A model generated the notes under the pieces. It saw nothing but the letters and a program-made list of their open reading frames with translations, made no database searches and was not told the origin of the DNA. DNA of 64,000 bases, from positions 13,485-77,484 of the forward strand of contig CAYTTA010000005.1 of NCBI GenBank assembly GCA_964440655.1, read 5' to 3'. Below are positions 16,984 to 26,430 of the stretch, in pieces. Position numbers and translations under genes: made by a program. Origin of the DNA: CAYTTA01 sp964440655 (GTDB taxonomy: Bacteria > Bacteroidota > Rhodothermia > Balneolales > Balneolaceae). The stretch's first letter is position 1, and each line of letters opens with the position of its first letter.

Positions 16984-17895
16984 TCAGGCCCTGGGATGAG
17001 CCTGCTGGTAGACATTCTTCAACCGTTCCATGCTCGTATGGGTGTAGATCTGTGTGGCCGACAGATCGGCATGTCCCAGGAACTCCTTGATGATGCGAAT
17101 GTCGGCTCCGGCATCGAGCATGTGGGTGGCAAAACTGTGCCGCAAAACATGGGGGCTTTTTTGGGCCGCCTCACCCGCCTTGTCGAAACAGGCCTTGACC
17201 CGCTTCTGAACGGCGCGGGGGTAGAGACGGTGGCCGCTGTGCGCAATAAAAAGGGCTTTACGGGCATCGACGTCGGTCCGCGGTCCGAAAAGCTTCTCCC
17301 GGGTCTTGAGATGCTTCTTCAGGGCAGACATGGCCTGTCCGCCGATCGGGACAATACGCTCCTTATTTCCCTTGCCCTGTACCCGGACCTGATGGCGGAC
17401 CAGATCCAGATCGGTGAGATTCAGGGCGACGAGTTCACTGAGCCGGATCCCGCTGCTGTAGAAAAGTTCCAGGATGGCCCGGTCCTGAAGGGTGCGGGGG
17501 CTCTCCCCGTCCAGACACTCCATCATCTGCCCGATCAGATCGGCAGAGACGGTTTTTGGAAGACGCTTCTGCTGTTTCGGGACGATAAGCAAGTGGGCGG
17601 GATTGGATTCCAGGTAGCCCCGTTTAAAGGCGTACTTATAGAAGGAACGTACAGCAGCCACCTTTCTTGCCACCGAACTTCGTGCCGCACCCTGATCGGC
17701 CAGCTCACCCAGCCAGAGCCGGATGTCAAGCCGGTCGACCGATCCTGCCGGTACATGCTCCGGTTCGCACTCCCGGCCTCTTGCACAAAACTCCAGAAAC
17801 TGTTCCAGATCGTTCCGGTAGGAGATGACGGTGTGGGGAGAACTTCTCCGTTCGATTTCCAGGTAACGGAGATATTTGTCGATCAGGCCTTTCAT
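16984..17895 (-). CDS. Tyrosine recombinase XerC/XerD
   Basis: Resolves chromosome dimers at dif. 303 residues from the ATG at 17895; a longer frame to 18030 is not supported by family similarity. N-terminal SAM-like domain (KYLRYLEIERRSSPHTVISY), then the catalytic residues: Arg in SSGIRLSELVAL, Lys in VQGKGNKERIVP, HVLRHSFATHML (His-x-x-Arg), LGHADLSATQIY with His, and the Tyr in QIYTHT. XerC and XerD cannot be told apart here. It precedes hpf by 68 bp and is likely in one transcript with it. Confidence 0.92.
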   Translation of the reverse strand: MKGLIDKYLRYLEIERRSSPHTVISYRNDLEQFLEFCARGRECEPEHVPAGSVDRLDIRLWLGELADQGAARSSVARKVAAVRSFYKYAFKRGYLESNPAHLLIVPKQQKRLPKTVSADLIGQMMECLDGESPRTLQDRAILELFYSSGIRLSELVALNLTDLDLVRHQVRVQGKGNKERIVPIGGQAMSALKKHLKTREKLFGPRTDVDARKALFIAHSGHRLYPRAVQKRVKACFDKAGEAAQKSPHVLRHSFATHMLDAGADIRIIKEFLGHADLSATQIYTHTSMERLKNVYQQAHPRA

Positions 17896-17922
17896 TAACG
17901 GTAATATCCATAACAGCCCGTT

Positions 17923-17951
17923 CAAAAAAAAGAAAAGGTGCGATGAGCACC
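17923..17951 (-). terminator. Possible weak terminator after the Sua5-type gene
   Basis: On the minus strand GGTGC, a 5-nt loop and GCACC (17951-17937) run straight into a T-rich tract complementary to 17923-17936. The stem is only 5 bp, so termination would be partial, but position between the Sua5-type gene and the Xer gene fits. Confidence 0.45.
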
Positions 17952-18054
17952 CTGCATGGGTCCAAACGCTTTCCAGACATGTACACTCTCTGCGTATGCA
18001 TCTCCTTACAAATGCGTGATGACGAAACAAGCCCGATGACGAACGATGTATCCG

Positions 18055-19017
18055 TCAGGAATTTCGGTTGCCGGTTGCCTTGTCAATCCGGTTCCGGAGG
18101 GCGGCGACCAGAGGGTGTGATTCGTCTCCGGGCAGCGGCTCGATCAGAATGCGGGTCAGCCCCCGACGGTCCGCACTACGGAAGAGATCGAAAAGCTCGC
18201 GGGCCATCCGTCCGTAATCCCGGGCGAAGTGGAGATGATGGGGAAGCTCCAGGTCGGTCATTGAGACCTGGAACGGATCGGCATGGGTGATGAGCAGGGT
18301 CTTTGCGGGGGCATCCGGTTCTTTTCCATCCCACCACTCCACTTTCGCCTCCGGCTTGTAATGGGTGTACTTGACGCCGGGGCTTGCCGGAGCGCCGCGG
18401 CCTTTCCCGCCGGTCACAATCGGCACTCCGGCAATCTCTTCAAGCTGTTCGCGGCTCCAGGCGCCGGGACGCAGGAGGGCAGGGGGGCGGCGGGTCAGAT
18501 CCAGTACGCTCGATTCGAGTCCCACCACCACGCCTTCATCCCCCTCAAGCAGGGGGAAATTGGATCCAAGATCGTGGAATACATGTTCGGCCCGGGTGGG
18601 GCTGGGTCTTCCGGAAAGATTGGCACTCGGTGCTGCCAGAGGGCCGGCCCGGCGGATCAGCTCCAGGGCGAGGGGATGGCGGGGGATGCGCAACGCAACG
18701 GTGGGAAGTCCGGCCGAGAGGATGTCCGGCACCTCAGGTTTTTTGGGCAGGATCAGTGTGAGGGGGCCGGGCCAGCAGGCACTCATCAGTTTTTCCGCTT
18801 CCCTGGGGAGCTGCGATGCGAACTCATGGACCTGGTCGGGATGATGTAGATGGATGATCAGCGGATTATCTGCCGGCCGCCCCTTGATCCGGTAGATCTT
18901 GCGGATTGCATCGGGGTCCCAGGCATCCGCTCCCAGTCCATAGACCGTTTCGGTCGGAAAAGCGACCACTTCTCCCTTCTGCAACAGCCGGACGGCCTCA
19001 TCCAGTGCGATGCTCAC
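18055..19017 (-). CDS. L-threonylcarbamoyladenylate synthase (Sua5 type)
   Basis: Makes the activated threonylcarbamoyl group for the t6A37 modification of ANN-decoding tRNAs. 320 residues: YrdC domain (VVAFPTETVYGLGADAWD, KGRPADNPLI, PSANLSGRPSPT, SSVLDLT) followed by a C-terminal Sua5 domain (SPGVKYTHYKPEA), hence the long Sua5 form. The start is a GTG at 19017 with GGAGGTGA just ahead; it overlaps the mfd stop as GTGA, so translation is coupled. A longer frame to 19245 only reads mfd out of frame. Confidence 0.93.
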   Translation of the reverse strand: MSIALDEAVRLLQKGEVVAFPTETVYGLGADAWDPDAIRKIYRIKGRPADNPLIIHLHHPDQVHEFASQLPREAEKLMSACWPGPLTLILPKKPEVPDILSAGLPTVALRIPRHPLALELIRRAGPLAAPSANLSGRPSPTRAEHVFHDLGSNFPLLEGDEGVVVGLESSVLDLTRRPPALLRPGAWSREQLEEIAGVPIVTGGKGRGAPASPGVKYTHYKPEAKVEWWDGKEPDAPAKTLLITHADPFQVSMTDLELPHHLHFARDYGRMARELFDLFRSADRRGLTRILIEPLPGDESHPLVAALRNRIDKATGNRNS

Positions 19018-22000
19018 GCAGTCACCTCCTGGGGGAAAGTCTCCTTGTGGAGCCGGCTCAGATAATCCAGGGCCGCTTCCGGGCCGGAGATATCGGGGAT
19101 CACAAGGCGGAGCGCCTCTTTTTTCTGCGCCAGTTTGAAACCGTCCCCCGAGTAGCGTCCCACCACTTCGAGCTGTTTCTGGAAGAGTCCCTCTTCGAAA
19201 AACTCCTTTCCCAGATCGCTCTCGTTGCTCGGACAGAGAAGCCACATCTTTCCGGCCCGGATGGTCACCTTGCGGTAATAGAGCCGGGAGGCAGCGAGGC
19301 GGATCCGTGCCGTCAGCAGCAGGTTCTGTGCCGCGGCAGGCATGGGACCGAACCGGTCTGTCAGCTCCTCCTGCCAGTCGTCGAGCTCTTTTTCTGTCTG
19401 CGCCTCGGCCAGCTTCCGGTAGAGATTGAGCCGCTCCACGTTGTCGGAGACATATTCTCTCTCCAGAAGGGCGGAGTAGTCGAAGTCGACCTGTGTTTCG
19501 GTATGATCCGGCTTGAGGGGTTCCAGATCGAAGAGGTCGCCGAACTCATCCTGCTTGAGCTCCCGGACCGCATCGTCCAGTATCTTGGAGTAGAGTGCGA
19601 ACCCGATCTCGTTTACGAAACCGCTTTGTTCGGCCCCCAGAATGTCTCCCGCTCCCCGGATATCAAGATCCCGCATGGCGATGTTGAATCCGGAACCCAG
19701 ATCGGAGTACTCCTCCAGGGCAGTAAGCCTTTTACGAGCCTCTGCGGTAAGGGTCTCCACCGGTGGGGTGAGCAGGTAACAGTAGGCTTTCCGGTTGGAG
19801 CGGCCCACCCTTCCCCGGAGCTGGTGCAGTTCCGCCAGGCCGAAGTTGTCGGCATTGTTGATGAACATCGTGTTGGCGTTGGAGATATCGATCCCGCTCT
19901 CCACGATGTTTGTGGAGATGAGCATATCAAATTTGTGCTCATAGAAATCATGGATGATTTTTTCGAGCTGAGCAGGGGCCATCTGTCCGTGAGCCACCCG
20001 GATCCGCACGTTGGGAACAATGGCGCGGATCATGTCGGCGAGCTCCTCGATGTTCTTGACACGGTTGTGGATGAAAAAGATCTGTCCGCCCCGCGAAATC
20101 TCCTGGACGACGGCATCGTAGATCAGTTCCTCGCTGAAACTGTGAATCTCGGTATAGACCGGCTGGCGGTTCGGAGGCGGCGTGTTGATCACGCTCAGGT
20201 CCCGGGCTCCCATCAGTGAGAACTGAAGGGTCCGCGGGATGGGAGTGGCGGTCATGGCCAGCACATCGACGCTCGCCCGGAATTTTTTCAGCCTCTCCTT
20301 GACGGCCACCCCGAATCGCTGCTCTTCGTCGATGATAAGCAGACCCAGGTCATGGAAAGCCACATCTTTCGAGACCAGGCGGTGCGTGCCGATCACAATA
20401 TCGACCTTGCCCTCCTTCAGGTCGACGATGATCTTCTTCTGCTCGGCGGGCGGCACGAAACGGGAGAGGACTTCGACCCGGACCGGAAAATCGGCCATCC
20501 GCTTCCGGAACGTCTTGTAGTGCTGATCGGCAAGAATGGTGGTGGGCACAAGGATGGCCACCTGCTTCTGATCCATCGCGGCTTTGAAGGCGGCACGGAT
20601 CGCCACTTCCGTCTTGCCGAAGCCGACATCTCCACAGACCAGCCGGTCCATCGGCTGGGAAGACTCCATGTCGCGTTTCACCGCCTCGATGGCACTCAGC
20701 TGGTCCGGAGTCTCTTCATACTCGAACCGCGCCTCCATCTCGATCTGCCAGGCTGTATCGGGTGAAAATGCATACGCCTCTGCGGCCTTCCGTTTGGCAT
20801 AGAGACGGATCAGGTCCCTGGCAATGTCCTTGACCTTCTTTTTGGTACGGCTCTTTTTGCGAGCCCACTCTCCGGAACCCAATTTCGAGATCCGGGGGAC
20901 CATCCCTTCCTTTCCGGAGTATTTCTGGAGTTTGTGCAGGCTCGTGACATTGACATAGAGGATGGAGTCATCCTGATAACGGAGAACCGCCGCCTCCTGG
21001 GTGCTGTCCCGGACCTGAATGGTCTTGAATCCGGCAAACCTGCCGATTCCGTGGTCGACGTGGACCACAAAGTCTCCAATATTCAGATCACGGAGCTCCT
21101 TGAAGGAGATTCCTCCCGAGACCCTGCGCCTGCCATGGAGTCTGGGTCGGTGGTAACGATTGAAAATCTGATGGTCGGTAAGCAGGGCGAGCCCCTGGTT
21201 CCGGAGCACGAATCCTTCGTGGAGAGAAAAAACCGTAAGGCGGTAAAGAAACGACTCATCGGGCTCTCCAAGCAGCTCCTCAAACCGCTCCTTCTGACTT
21301 TCTCCATTGCAGAGAATCACGGTCTGAATGCCCGATACGGAGTTCTCCTTGATCCACTCCCGGAGCAGCTTGAAACTGCCGTTGAACTCCGGATGGGGTG
21401 AGGCCTCCAGCTCCAGTGTCCTGTTCGGGACGACCGATTCGGAAAAGCTCCCCGTGACAATGAGCGGGCGGAGGCCGATCTGCTCTTCATACTCATCGGA
21501 GGTGAGGAACTCCTCTTCGGGCGGAGGAAGATCCTTACGTTTCGCCTCCACGTATGCTTTTGCCGCCAGCTCCTGGTTCTCCCGGATTTTCTGGAGAACC
21601 AGGTCGGGCTGTTCGACCAGGATGATGGCATTGTCCGGCAGATAGCTGAACAGATTCTCTTTGGATCCGTTTTTCTCGAAAGCGGCGCTGGGCACAAACC
21701 GCGCTTCATTCAGGAAGGCGACCGACCGCTGGGAGTCGGGGTCAAATTCCCGGATCGATTCGATCTCATCCCCGAAGAACTCCAGCCGGACCGGAAGTTC
21801 GCCCGAGAAGGGATAGACATCCATGATCCCGCCCCGAAGGGCGTATTCACCCGGGGTGCTGACAAACTCGACCGCTTCGTAGTTCTGGTCGACCAGCTGT
21901 TCCATCAGCCGGGCCGGTTCCATCGTCTGCCCGGTTTTCAGGGTGATGGAGTGCTTCTGGAACTCGCTCTGGGAGATCAGTTTCTCACTGATCGCATCGG

Positions 22001-22367
22001 CAGAGGTGAAGATCACCGCCCGGGGAAGTGTTTTCAGCCGCTCAAGTACTTCCGAACGCTGCACCATCATTGAAAGATCCGGGACCATCTGGTCGTCGTA
22101 GGGCTTCCTGTTGGAAGGGGGAAAGAGGAGGAACTCCGCTGACTCCTTCTCGAGCTCCTGCAGATCGGATGCCCAGGCGGCCGCCCGTTCCGGTTCGGCT
22201 GTGATGACCAGAATGTGTGGAGCCTCGGTACGCAGATGGTGAAGAAAGAAGCTGATGGAGGAGCCGAGGAAGTTTTTCAGCCCCAGACTCTTTCTCTCCG
22301 ACAAAAGCTCGGTGAGCACTTGCTTATCCAAAGAGAGGCGGAGGGCATTGGAAATACGTTCAATCAT
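19014..22367 (-). CDS. mfd: Transcription-repair coupling factor
   Basis: Frees RNA polymerase stalled at lesions and recruits UvrA. 1117 residues. N-terminal UvrB-like region with FLLFPPSNRKPYDDQ and ALRGGIMDVYPF; RNA-polymerase-interacting CarD-like domain near 430-500 (GDFVVHVDHGIGRFAGF); helicase motifs VCGDVGFGKTEVA, LIIDEEQRFGV, TATPIPRTLQ, NIVESGIDI and QLRGRVGRS; C-terminal TRCF domain. The Sua5-type gene overlaps its stop. It begins about 100 bp after the BatA-like gene. Confidence 0.98.
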   Translation of the reverse strand: MIERISNALRLSLDKQVLTELLSERKSLGLKNFLGSSISFFLHHLRTEAPHILVITAEPERAAAWASDLQELEKESAEFLLFPPSNRKPYDDQMVPDLSMMVQRSEVLERLKTLPRAVIFTSADAISEKLISQSEFQKHSITLKTGQTMEPARLMEQLVDQNYEAVEFVSTPGEYALRGGIMDVYPFSGELPVRLEFFGDEIESIREFDPDSQRSVAFLNEARFVPSAAFEKNGSKENLFSYLPDNAIILVEQPDLVLQKIRENQELAAKAYVEAKRKDLPPPEEEFLTSDEYEEQIGLRPLIVTGSFSESVVPNRTLELEASPHPEFNGSFKLLREWIKENSVSGIQTVILCNGESQKERFEELLGEPDESFLYRLTVFSLHEGFVLRNQGLALLTDHQIFNRYHRPRLHGRRRVSGGISFKELRDLNIGDFVVHVDHGIGRFAGFKTIQVRDSTQEAAVLRYQDDSILYVNVTSLHKLQKYSGKEGMVPRISKLGSGEWARKKSRTKKKVKDIARDLIRLYAKRKAAEAYAFSPDTAWQIEMEARFEYEETPDQLSAIEAVKRDMESSQPMDRLVCGDVGFGKTEVAIRAAFKAAMDQKQVAILVPTTILADQHYKTFRKRMADFPVRVEVLSRFVPPAEQKKIIVDLKEGKVDIVIGTHRLVSKDVAFHDLGLLIIDEEQRFGVAVKERLKKFRASVDVLAMTATPIPRTLQFSLMGARDLSVINTPPPNRQPVYTEIHSFSEELIYDAVVQEISRGGQIFFIHNRVKNIEELADMIRAIVPNVRIRVAHGQMAPAQLEKIIHDFYEHKFDMLISTNIVESGIDISNANTMFINNADNFGLAELHQLRGRVGRSNRKAYCYLLTPPVETLTAEARKRLTALEEYSDLGSGFNIAMRDLDIRGAGDILGAEQSGFVNEIGFALYSKILDDAVRELKQDEFGDLFDLEPLKPDHTETQVDFDYSALLEREYVSDNVERLNLYRKLAEAQTEKELDDWQEELTDRFGPMPAAAQNLLLTARIRLAASRLYYRKVTIRAGKMWLLCPSNESDLGKEFFEEGLFQKQLEVVGRYSGDGFKLAQKKEALRLVIPDISGPEAALDYLSRLHKETFPQEVTA

Positions 22368-22467
22368 GATGGTTAAACTGAATCATCGGAAAAAGAATCG
22401 GCCGGGTATCCGCTTTAAATCCTCTTTGAACGGGATCCGGGTCCGATGGTGGGTGAAACGGATCCGG

Positions 22468-23460
22468 TCAGCCCGGAAGTGCCCGGAAGAGAACCCGGTC
22501 ACTGATCAGGGCCAGAAAACCAAGAAGAAGTCCCGGCAGAAGGAACCGCGGATAGAGATCCTCGTAATCGGTGTAGATGATCTCGCTGATTTCAGAGGGT
22601 TCCAGCCGGTCGATCTCCGCATAGATCTCCTGCAGCTCCTCGGTTCTTGTGGCCCGGAAATAGCGTCCGCCGGTCATTTCGGCAATGTTTGTGAGCATCT
22701 CCTCATCGATATCCACGCTTACATTCTGGTACCGGGTGCCAAACACGGGATCATGGATCGGATAGGGGGCCATTCCACGACTTCCGATTCCCATGGTGTA
22801 GACCCGGATGCCGTTGGCCGATGCCAGCTCTCCGGCGGTTACGGGATCGATTTCACCGGCGTTGTTCAACCCGTCGGTGAGCAGGATGATCACCTTGCTC
22901 TTGGCATCCGATTCCCGAAGCCGGTTGATCGCCGTGGCCAGACCGAGGCCGATGGCGGTCCCGTCCTGAATCATCCCGGTCGTGACCCCGGCCAGCAGAT
23001 CCCTGAGCAGGCGGTGGTCGACGGTGGGCGGGCAGACTGTAAAGCTTTGTCTGGCAAAGACGGTAAGTCCGATCCGGTCGCCCGGGCGATTGCCGATGAA
23101 CTCACCCGCCAGAATCTGGGCTGCCTGAAGGCGGTTCGGTTCAAAATCCTCCGCCAGCATCGATGTGGAGACGTCGATCGCCAGAACGATGTCGATGCCT
23201 TCGACGGTCCTCTCCACGGTGGCCTCCTGTACCCGGGGGCGTGCCAGCGCGATGACGATGAGCGCGAAAGTGACCTGGAAAAGAAGAGGCGCGACCCAGA
23301 CTCCCCAGGCCCGTCGGTTTCCCGGCAGCTCTTCAAGATCGGCGACCGCAGAGTAGATCAGTGCAGGCTGTTTTTTCTGTCTCTGTCGCCAGTAGTGAAA
23401 CCCCGCCAGCAGCGGCAGAAGAGCCAGAAGCCAGAAATACTCCGGGTTCGCCCAGCTCAT
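22468..23460 (-). CDS. BatA-like von Willebrand A membrane protein
   Basis: 330 residues. Two membrane segments at the N-terminus (about 9-25 and 56-76), a vWA domain with the metal-binding MIDAS LAIDVSTSM, DGTAIGLGL and LLTDGLNNAG, and a C-terminal membrane segment. This is the BatA architecture of the Bacteroides aerotolerance locus, whose proteins form a cell-envelope complex of uncertain role. Its ATG overlaps the stop of the BatD-like gene (ATGA). Usual partners batB, batC and a MoxR ATPase are not in the window. Confidence 0.88.
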   Translation of the reverse strand: MSWANPEYFWLLALLPLLAGFHYWRQRQKKQPALIYSAVADLEELPGNRRAWGVWVAPLLFQVTFALIVIALARPRVQEATVERTVEGIDIVLAIDVSTSMLAEDFEPNRLQAAQILAGEFIGNRPGDRIGLTVFARQSFTVCPPTVDHRLLRDLLAGVTTGMIQDGTAIGLGLATAINRLRESDAKSKVIILLTDGLNNAGEIDPVTAGELASANGIRVYTMGIGSRGMAPYPIHDPVFGTRYQNVSVDIDEEMLTNIAEMTGGRYFRATRTEELQEIYAEIDRLEPSEISEIIYTDYEDLYPRFLLPGLLLGFLALISDRVLFRALPG

Positions 23461-24569
23461 GCCTCGCCCTCTCTTCTTGCTTCGCGGCGCAGATCCCCGC
23501 TCGTACCACGACCTGGTTCCAGGCCTATTTCACCACTATCGCGACCTGGTTCCAAGCTCAGATCTCCGCTTAAATCACGGCTTGACTTGCGGCTCATTTC
23601 ACGCATCTCATGAAGCTCCCGCAACCTGTCGATCCGGGTCCGGTCGGTGCGGCTCGCAACGTCGTGAAAATCAAAAGCAATGGCGCAGGTCTTCTCGGCC
23701 TGCGAGATGTCGGGTTGAAACCGGGCGAACTTCACCAGATCGGCTTCCTGCAGAACATCTCGGGTGCTTTCAATAACCTCTTTTTCCGCCGGCCAGTTGC
23801 GGAGCGCCCGGACGATTTCACCGGAGGTCATCTCGAGGGCATCAATCTCATACACCTGTTCAATGTAGTGTCGGATGGCATCTCCCAGTTGCGTGTAAAA
23901 GGTATGAAAATCGCGTCTTTTTAACGGGGAGTCACTGCCTGATAGTGCCTCGAGCCTCTCTTTCAGAAGGACCAGCGGGTCCGTGAACGGAACAGGTTCC
24001 GGCGGGGGTTCGGGCGACAGGGGCTCTTCTTCCTGCTGCTTCAGCCAGTACTTGTAGAGCTGCCATCCGGCCGCGGCCAGGATGAGAAGAAACAGCAGGA
24101 GGAGAATCCAGCGCCCGATCGGATAGCTGAATTCAAAGATCGGTTTGAGGGGGCGATATTCGGTATCTCCTTCCTCCAGAACGGTCTTGAAGAAGAGGGG
24201 CACCGGAGCTGTACGGAGGGTGTCTATGCGTCCGTCGTGCCAGGTGACCACGATCGGAAGGGAGGGGATGCGGTAATTGTCCACTCCGAAAAACTGAAGC
24301 CGATAGACAACACTGTCCCTTTGCGCCGAGAGCTGGAAGTGCTGACGGTCCACCCAATCGAGTTCCTCGCCGCTCAACTCCTCCTCTCCCGGAAAACGGA
24401 CGGAGCGGTAGGGTTCCGGGGTGCTGAGAAGAAGGGTGTAGATCAGATAGTCGCCGACTTCAACCGAATCACGGTCCACATAGGTGTGAAGCTCCTGCGC
24501 AGGAGAAGTTGTCCAGACCGGTGGGAGAAAGAACAGGAGAAAGAAACCGGCAACTGCTTTTTGCATCAT
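23457..24569 (-). CDS. BatD-like membrane protein with repetitive C-terminus
   Basis: 370 residues from the ATG at 24569. Signal peptide about 1-28 ending TSPAQE, an extracytoplasmic beta-rich domain (HTYVDRDSVEVGDYLIY), one membrane segment (WILLLLFLLILAAAGW) near 150-170, then a cytoplasmic alpha-helical domain (FHTFYTQLGDAIRHYIEQ) as found in BatD/DUF4381-like proteins. The last 45 residues are polar and repeat LEPGRDSGEIG / LEPGRGTSGDL with an 11-residue period (DNA copies at 23509-23521 and 23542-23554), an expansion at the 3' end. A frame through the N gap to 25085 is artefactual. Confidence 0.78.
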   Translation of the reverse strand: MMQKAVAGFFLLFFLPPVWTTSPAQELHTYVDRDSVEVGDYLIYTLLLSTPEPYRSVRFPGEEELSGEELDWVDRQHFQLSAQRDSVVYRLQFFGVDNYRIPSLPIVVTWHDGRIDTLRTAPVPLFFKTVLEEGDTEYRPLKPIFEFSYPIGRWILLLLFLLILAAAGWQLYKYWLKQQEEEPLSPEPPPEPVPFTDPLVLLKERLEALSGSDSPLKRRDFHTFYTQLGDAIRHYIEQVYEIDALEMTSGEIVRALRNWPAEKEVIESTRDVLQEADLVKFARFQPDISQAEKTCAIAFDFHDVASRTDRTRIDRLRELHEMREMSRKSSRDLSGDLSLEPGRDSGEIGLEPGRGTSGDLRREARREGEA

Positions 24570-25088
24570 GATTGATTGTCTCAATCCGGAAAGATAATGG
24601 GCTTCCGCTCTATCCTGCAACATCGGAAGAGAACAGTGCATTTTTGAAAAAATGCACTCTGGCGGGATCATTTCCGTTCTTTGCCGGTAGATGTCAAGCA
24701 GAACGGTATGGTTGTCGATAATCAGGAGACGCGGCAGAGAAGATCTTGTTGCGAAAAAAATGAACCGGAAAGTGGAACTGCCGTCGCAAATCACTACTTT
24801 TGCCGGCGGCATTTCCGGCATTTCCGGCATTTCCGGCNNNNNNNNNNNNNNNNNNNNNNNNNNNNNNNNNNNNNNNNNNNNNNNNNNNNNNNNNNNNNNN
24901 NNNNNNNNNNNNNNNNNNNNNNNNNNNNNNNNNNNNNCGGCATTTCCGGCATTTCCGGCATTTCCGGCCTGACCTGAGCCTGGACTCCGGCAGCAGCTGG
25001 ACCTCGCACTGCTCCGGGTTCGTTTCCCGATCCGGCGACACCCGTATCCAACAAAAAACTGAACGGTCGAAAAAAACAAACACACGGC
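24570..25088. other. Divergent spacer with assembly gap, no gene supported
   Basis: 519 bp between the BatD-like gene (-) and the M23 gene (+). Left part (24570-24807) is ordinary, with a short TGCACTCT/AGTGCATT inverted repeat near 24635-24660. The middle is the 9-bp repeat array and the N gap. The right part has no strong promoter by eye. Frames crossing the gap consist of repeat translation and unknown residues and are not called. Confidence 0.6.
24808..24968. repeat. 9-bp minisatellite interrupted by a 100-N assembly gap
   Basis: Three perfect GGCATTTCC units (24808-24834) plus GGC precede the N run at 24838-24937, and three perfect units (24939-24965) plus GGC follow it. The identical sequence on both sides shows that the gap lies inside a longer array the assembler could not resolve. 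The 100 Ns are a placeholder, so true length is unknown. Confidence 0.92.
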
Positions 25089-26408
25089 ATGCAGCGTATC
25101 CTATCCGTCGGCGGACTCCTTCTGATTCCCTTCCTGGTACTGAGCATCTGGAACCGGAACCAGACAGAGAGACCGGCGGATCGGCAGTCGGTCGGGAGTG
25201 TCCATCCGGCCGGTAGTGTGATCGCTGAGGACGCCATCCACATGGATCCCGAACCGGCACCGGATCCTGAGCCGGATCCGTTCGGTTTCGATGCCGTGCG
25301 GTATGAGATCGAGACCGCAGAGATAAAGAGGAACGAGAGTCTCTATCTGATTCTGAGCCGGTATGGCCTGACTCCCCTGCAGATCGACATGATCCAGCGG
25401 GAAGCCTCCGATCTGGTCAACCTCCGCCACCTGCGACCCGGCCAGCGCTACCGGATCTATAAAAAGGATGGAGAGGCGGTGGCCATGGTATGGAAGATGG
25501 ACCGCCTGGAGCATCTCATTCTCTCCTGGGAAGAGGAGATCACCGCCCGGCGTGACCGTTTCGAACCGGAGCGTGTGGTGCGATCCGCCAGCGGACAGAT
25601 CACCCATTCCCTCTATGAAACCCTCCGGGAGCAGGGACTTCCGCAGCTGCTGGGGTACCGGATTGCCGAGATCCTGGCCTGGGAGATCGACTTCTTTGCC
25701 CTTCAGCGAGGGGACAGCTTCAAGGTGATCTACGATGAACTCCGGATCGATGGGGAGTTTTACGGAATCGGGGAGCTCCACTCCATCGAGTTCAACCACT
25801 GGGGTGAGAACTACCGTGCCTATCGGTTCGACAACGGGGAGCAGGCAGGATATTTTGATGAAGAGGGGAACAGTCTTCAGAAGGCGCTGCTCAAGGCTCC
25901 TTTCACCTACAACCAGCGCGTGAGTTCACGATTCAGCAACAACCGGTTTCATCCCATACTGCGGGTGAACCGGCCACACCACGGCGTCGATTACGCCGCG
26001 CCCCGCGGAACTCCCGTGATCGCCGTGGGTGACGGTCTGGTGACCGAGGCCCAGCGGAGGGGAGGGAATGGCAACATTGTGCAGATCCGTCACAACGGCA
26101 GCTACCGGACCGCCTATCTCCATCTGGATGGATTCGCCCCGGGGATCCGGAAAGGGGTTCGGGTCAAGCAGGGCCAGGTGATCGGTTATGTGGGAAGAAC
26201 CGGTCTGGCCACCGGATATCATCTCTGTTACCGTCTCTATCTGAACGACCGGCCGGTCAACTCCCTGACCCACGATCTTCCTTCCTCAGAGGGGCTCAGC
26301 GAGGAGTATCTGCCCGCCTTCCAGAAACTGAGGGCAGCGTATGATCTTTATCTCGCAAGCATCCCGTCTCCGGGCGATCCCGGGACCTTTGCCGAGTCCC
26401 GTTCCTGA
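25089..26408 (+). CDS. M23 family peptidase with altered zinc motif
   Basis: 439 residues. N-terminal membrane anchor or signal (residues 3-20), acidic Pro-rich linker (DPEPAPDPEPDP), a LysM/OapA-like region (ESLYLILSRYGL...LRPGQRYRIYKKDG), then a LytM domain. HHGVDYAAPRGTP is intact, but the usual HxH motif reads GYHLCYRLYLNDRPVNSL: the second His is Cys. Related envelope proteins with HLDY or HVCF at this place occur in Bacteroidota, so it may be a distinct active class or a regulator without catalysis. It is inserted, on the opposite strand, between DUF58 and the BatD-like gene. Confidence 0.88.
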   Translation: MQRILSVGGLLLIPFLVLSIWNRNQTERPADRQSVGSVHPAGSVIAEDAIHMDPEPAPDPEPDPFGFDAVRYEIETAEIKRNESLYLILSRYGLTPLQIDMIQREASDLVNLRHLRPGQRYRIYKKDGEAVAMVWKMDRLEHLILSWEEEITARRDRFEPERVVRSASGQITHSLYETLREQGLPQLLGYRIAEILAWEIDFFALQRGDSFKVIYDELRIDGEFYGIGELHSIEFNHWGENYRAYRFDNGEQAGYFDEEGNSLQKALLKAPFTYNQRVSSRFSNNRFHPILRVNRPHHGVDYAAPRGTPVIAVGDGLVTEAQRRGGNGNIVQIRHNGSYRTAYLHLDGFAPGIRKGVRVKQGQVIGYVGRTGLATGYHLCYRLYLNDRPVNSLTHDLPSSEGLSEEYLPAFQKLRAAYDLYLASIPSPGDPGTFAESRS

Positions 26409-26430
26409 TTATTTCGGGCGATACCTGTTG

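Noticed and set aside
16984..17895. Xer-type recombinase as sign of a mobile element or integron
   Set aside because: Context is hpf-hprK housekeeping, no att repeats or cargo; it fits chromosomal XerC/D.
23457..25085. BatD-like frame extended through the N gap to a 542-residue protein
   Set aside because: The added part is repeat translation, unknown residues and no signal; the ATG at 24569 puts a signal peptide at the N-terminus.
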